From positions 1 to 64,000 of the forward strand of contig JAFGSI010000004.1 in the NCBI GenBank assembly GCA_016934715.1: a stretch of 64,000 bases of DNA. Reading direction: 5' to 3'. This DNA comes from Anaerolineales bacterium (GTDB lineage Bacteria > Chloroflexota > Anaerolineae > Anaerolineales > Villigracilaceae). Below the pieces are notes generated by a model. That model did no database searches, was not told where the DNA came from, and was given only the letters and a program-made list of their open reading frames with translations. This document shows positions 61,518-64,000 of the stretch, piece by piece (the first letter of the stretch is position 1; every line of letters begins with the position of its first letter). Made by a program: the position numbers and the translations under genes.

Positions 61518-62486
61518 TCAGGTGTTGCGGTCGACGATGTAGTCTGCCAGGGCCTGCAGGGCCTGGTGTTCGATCCCCGGCGGCATCCCCGCCAGGATCT
61601 CCAGCGCCCGTCCAATGGACTGCCGGGCCTCGGCCAGTGCCTGCTGGATGGCCTCGCTGTCACGGATCGACTGCACCAGGCTTTCCATGTGCCCTGGCTC
61701 GGAGAGATATCCCCCCTTCAATAAAACTTCCACGTCTTCATCCTCCGGGTGGTTTTCGATGTAATACAGGGTTGGCAGGGTGATCAAGCCCTGCCGCAGG
61801 TCGCTCCCGACCGGCTTGCCCACATCGGCCTGCTGGCCGGTGAAATCGAGCAGGTCGTCGACCATCTGGAAGGCCATCCCCAGTTCGTAGCCGAAGCGCC
61901 GCATGGCTTCCACGACCGCCGCCTCCACCGGGCTGATCATCGCTGCCGCGCGGGTCGTCATTTCCATCAGCGAGGCGGTCTTGGCATAGATGCGCTGGTA
62001 ATAGTTCTCCCGGCTGGCAAGGCCGCGCGCTGCGAACAGCTGGGTCAGTTCGCCGTTGACGATCGTCGCCAGGGTGTCGGCGAAGGATTTCATCAGCGGC
62101 AGGTGGTCGGTCTCGGCGGCCAGCTTGGCGGCCCGGGCAAAGAGAAAATCGCCGGTCAGAACGGTGGCCGGCGGTGACCACTGGGCATTGATCGTCGGGA
62201 TGCCGCGCCGCAGCAGGGCCCCGTCGATCAGGTCATCGTGGACCAGGGTGGCGGTATGGAGCAGTTCCACCGCTGCAGCCAGGGTGATCAGTTTGGGGTG
62301 CGGCGCGGCCAGCATCCGACCGGTCAGCAGGCCCAGGGTCGGGCGGATGCGTTTGCCGCCCGAGGCGAGCAGGTGGTCCAGCGCAGCGCACAGGTCCGGA
62401 TGGGCATCGCGGGCCTGGCAGTGAAGCAGCGCTTCGACCTCCTGGAGTTCTTCCTGAACGGGGGTGAAAAACCTTGTCGTGATCAA
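61518..62486 (-). CDS. Polyprenyl diphosphate synthase (trans-isoprenyl type)
   Basis: 322 residues, typical length. First Asp-rich motif DDLID (84-88) in ATLVHDDLIDGALLRRG, second DDLLD (210-214) in AFQMVDDLLDFTGQ, plus GGKRIRPTLGLL and GKPVGSDLRQGLITLP. These bind Mg and the allylic substrate. It builds long-chain (C30-C40) prenyl diphosphates for quinones or carrier lipids; chain length cannot be fixed by eye. Its start overlaps the tatD stop by 4 bases. Confidence 0.95.
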   Translation of the reverse strand: MITTRFFTPVQEELQEVEALLHCQARDAHPDLCAALDHLLASGGKRIRPTLGLLTGRMLAAPHPKLITLAAAVELLHTATLVHDDLIDGALLRRGIPTINAQWSPPATVLTGDFLFARAAKLAAETDHLPLMKSFADTLATIVNGELTQLFAARGLASRENYYQRIYAKTASLMEMTTRAAAMISPVEAAVVEAMRRFGYELGMAFQMVDDLLDFTGQQADVGKPVGSDLRQGLITLPTLYYIENHPEDEDVEVLLKGGYLSEPGHMESLVQSIRDSEAIQQALAEARQSIGRALEILAGMPPGIEHQALQALADYIVDRNT

Positions 62487-63313
62487 ACGATCTCTTCCCA
62501 GTGGAAAAGTCTGGCGGCGTTGTCTGACGTGATCGCTGCGACCTCCTCCACACTGCGCCTGTGGATTTCGGCAATTGTATCAGCAATCCTGCTGACGAAT
62601 GCTGGTTCGTTGCGCCGGCCGCGCTGCGGAACCGGGGTCAGGTAGGGCGCATCGGTCTCGATCAGCAGGCATTCGAGCGGCAGCCCGGCGACCAGGTCGC
62701 GCCTGGTCTGGGCGTTCTTGTAGGTGATCGGCCCGGTGACGCCGATGAAGAAATGGAGGCCGATCGCTCGCCGGGCGGTTTCGGGCGAGCCCGAGAAGGA
62801 GTGCAGCACCCCCGGCCTTTTTCGCAGCGGGCTCTTCTCCCGCTCGAGCCGGTTCGCCCATTCCTCCAGGAGGTGCAGGGCATCCTGGGAACAGGGGCCA
62901 TCGCTGTGATCGCCCTGCTCGCGCAGGTGGATGACAACCGGCAGGTCCAGTTCGGCGGCCAGGTCAAGCTGCCGTTGCAGGACCTCCTGCTGGAGCGCAT
63001 GCGGGGCAACATCCCAGTAATAGTCCAGCCCGATCTCCCCGATGGCGACGACTTTGGGTTGGTGGGCAACTTCTTTCAACTGCGCAAGGCTTCCCCCCTG
63101 CCAGGTTTCTACTTCATTGGGATGGACCCCGGCCGCGGTGTACAGCCGCGGCTGGCTCCTGGCCAGTTCGACCGCCAACCGGCTGGAGGCAGCCGTCAAT
63201 CCCGGGATCAGGATACGGGACACACCGGCCCGGGCGGCACGTTCCAGCACCTCGGGCCGGTCGGCATCGAATTTGTGTAAATCCAGGTGGCAGTGGGTGT
63301 CGGTCAGTCTCAT
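62483..63313 (-). CDS. tatD: TatD family metal-dependent deoxyribonuclease
   Basis: 276 residues. Metal ligands: HCH motif DTHCHLD (His7, His9), Glu in VAIGEIGLDYY, His in LDLPVVIHLRE and the later LHSFSG, and an Asp in LLIETDAPYLTPVP. The TIM-barrel hydrolase acts as a 3'-5' exonuclease in DNA repair and perhaps RNA turnover (family knowledge). The gene lies 34 bases after the phosphoglucomutase stop and overlaps the prenyl synthase start, so all three minus-strand genes probably form an operon. Confidence 0.95.
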   Translation of the reverse strand: MRLTDTHCHLDLHKFDADRPEVLERAARAGVSRILIPGLTAASSRLAVELARSQPRLYTAAGVHPNEVETWQGGSLAQLKEVAHQPKVVAIGEIGLDYYWDVAPHALQQEVLQRQLDLAAELDLPVVIHLREQGDHSDGPCSQDALHLLEEWANRLEREKSPLRKRPGVLHSFSGSPETARRAIGLHFFIGVTGPITYKNAQTRRDLVAGLPLECLLIETDAPYLTPVPQRGRRNEPAFVSRIADTIAEIHRRSVEEVAAITSDNAARLFHWEEIV

Positions 63314-63347
63314 CGGTTCCGGTGGGTACGAGTCGGGCGACCCTGGA

Positions 63348-64000
63348 TCACTTGAGACCCGCCACCTTCAGCCCGTCCTGCAGGATCGCCTGGACCCGGT
63401 CAGGATGGGTCGTCTCGCAGTAGACCCGTATGATCGGTTCGGTGCCCGAAAAGCGGATCAGCATCCAGCCGCCGTCCTCCAGCTTGAACTGGAAGCCGTC
63501 CACGGTGACCAGTTCGATGACCTTCAGGCCGCCGATGGTCTCCGGCCGGGCATCCAGGATCAGCTGCTCGCGATCCTTGCGGTTCCCGTCGAAGGGCCGA
63601 TCGACGCGGTCGTAGTAGTGCACCCCGCCGACTTTTTCGAAGAGGATCTCGAGCAGTTCGGTCGGTTTCTTGCCGGTGCGCACCATGAAGTCGAGCAGGT
63701 ACAGCCCGGCCAGGATGCCGTCCCGCTCAGGGACATTGCCGCGGAAAGCGTAGCCGCCCGATTCCTCGCCGCCGATCAGGGCGTCGGTCTCGGTCATCCT
63801 GGGGGCCACGTACTTGAAGCCCACCCCGGTCTCGTAGACCGGGACATCGTAGAGCCGTCCGAGTTTGTTCAGCATGGTTGTGGTTGAGAGGGTCTTGACG
63901 ATCGCCCCGCGCAGGCCGCGCACCTCGAGCAGGTAATAGGCCAGCAGGCCGTAGACCCGCAGCTGGTTGACGAACGCACCGTTCTCGTCGCCCACGCCGA
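63348..64000 (-). CDS. Phosphoglucomutase/phosphomannomutase, C-terminal half (N-terminus beyond window)
   Basis: About 217 residues are visible and the frame runs off the right edge. Seen: [11 protein letters not shown], the end of the metal loop domain (the usual GDxDxDR stretch lies earlier and is outside), the sugar-binding [19 protein letters not shown], and the phosphate-binding [14 protein letters not shown] near the C-terminus. This fits an alpha-D-phosphohexomutase that swaps phosphate between C1 and C6 of glucose or mannose. The catalytic Ser is outside the window. It is first in the operon with tatD and the prenyl synthase, and could feed nucleotide-sugar synthesis. Confidence 0.92.
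   Translation of the reverse strand, partial: GVGDENGAFVNQLRVYGLLAYYLLEVRGLRGAIVKTLSTTTMLNKLGRLYDVPVYETGVGFKYVAPRMTETDALIGGEESGGYAFRGNVPERDGILAGLYLLDFMVRTGKKPTELLEILFEKVGGVHYYDRVDRPFDGNRKDREQLILDARPETIGGLKVIELVTVDGFQFKLEDGGWMLIRFSGTEPIIRVYCETTHPDRVQAILQDGLKVAGLK

Overview
The window looks like chromosomal DNA from a GC-rich member of the Chloroflexota, most likely an Anaerolineae-type organism. This is inferred from protein flavour, not from a marker gene: lipoproteins with Thr/Pro-rich linkers, a release factor 1 with a GGQNVQKN-type loop, a PrmC with NLPY instead of NPPY, and sensor proteins built from long PAS/GAF chains. There is no rRNA, CRISPR array, intact mobile element or replication origin. 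Gene density is high and most genes sit in short operons joined by 4-base ATGA overlaps.

Layout. 1-869: C-terminally cut membrane protein. 1467-7645: TetR regulator with an 18-bp-arm operator, a 1414-residue rifampin-phosphotransferase/PEP-synthase-like protein whose substrate and His modules are duplicated, and an MFS exporter; this reads as a drug-response cassette. 7714-11359: VWA lipoprotein, then a PadR-DUF2812 operon with repeated operators and two decayed membrane-protein genes behind it. 11414-14594 (minus): MTA/SAH nucleosidase, MscS channel, CinA/PncC, DUF4190 protein. 14875-20690: two paralogous secreted beta-helix proteins flanking an SH3 lipoprotein. 20763-26128: uvrC, a response regulator, a 43-residue membrane peptide, prfA and a DUF885 metallohydrolase. 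26373-29591: acetyl-CoA synthetase, a glycosyltransferase fragment and prmC.

29641-38780 is a carbohydrate block: LacI regulator with a 28-bp palindromic operator, sugar-binding lipoprotein, two unusual ABC permeases (no ATPase), an unrecognised GT-B-like protein, galT, and tsaC. tsaD follows on the other strand, so both universal enzymes of tRNA t6A synthesis meet tail to tail at a shared terminator. 40271-48245 is mixed metabolism: M24 peptidase, squalene/phytoene synthase, selA, ADP-forming acyl-CoA synthetase, two small unknown proteins and a D-cysteine-desulfhydrase-like enzyme. 48398-55813 (minus) is a tight six-gene envelope-polysaccharide operon: GT2, initiating sugar transferase, NDP-sugar epimerase, CapD-type dehydratase and two tandem FemAB-type transferases. 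Behind it lie a ruined two-component gene, RidA, and a tRNA-Phe/Gly/Cys operon with a consensus promoter and terminator. The end holds a 1426-residue PAS/GAF/HD-GYP protein, a polyprenyl synthetase, a TatD nuclease and a cut phosphoglucomutase.

Two themes stand out. First, several genes have a TATAAT-like box ending 6-7 nt before the start codon and no Shine-Dalgarno sequence, so leaderless transcripts are probably common here. Second, gene decay is visible at several spots (DUF2812 copy, a membrane protein, a glycosyltransferase, a two-component gene). The best candidate for something undescribed is the TetR / double-module phosphotransferase / MFS cassette, followed by the GT-B-like protein beside galT and the beta-helix pair.
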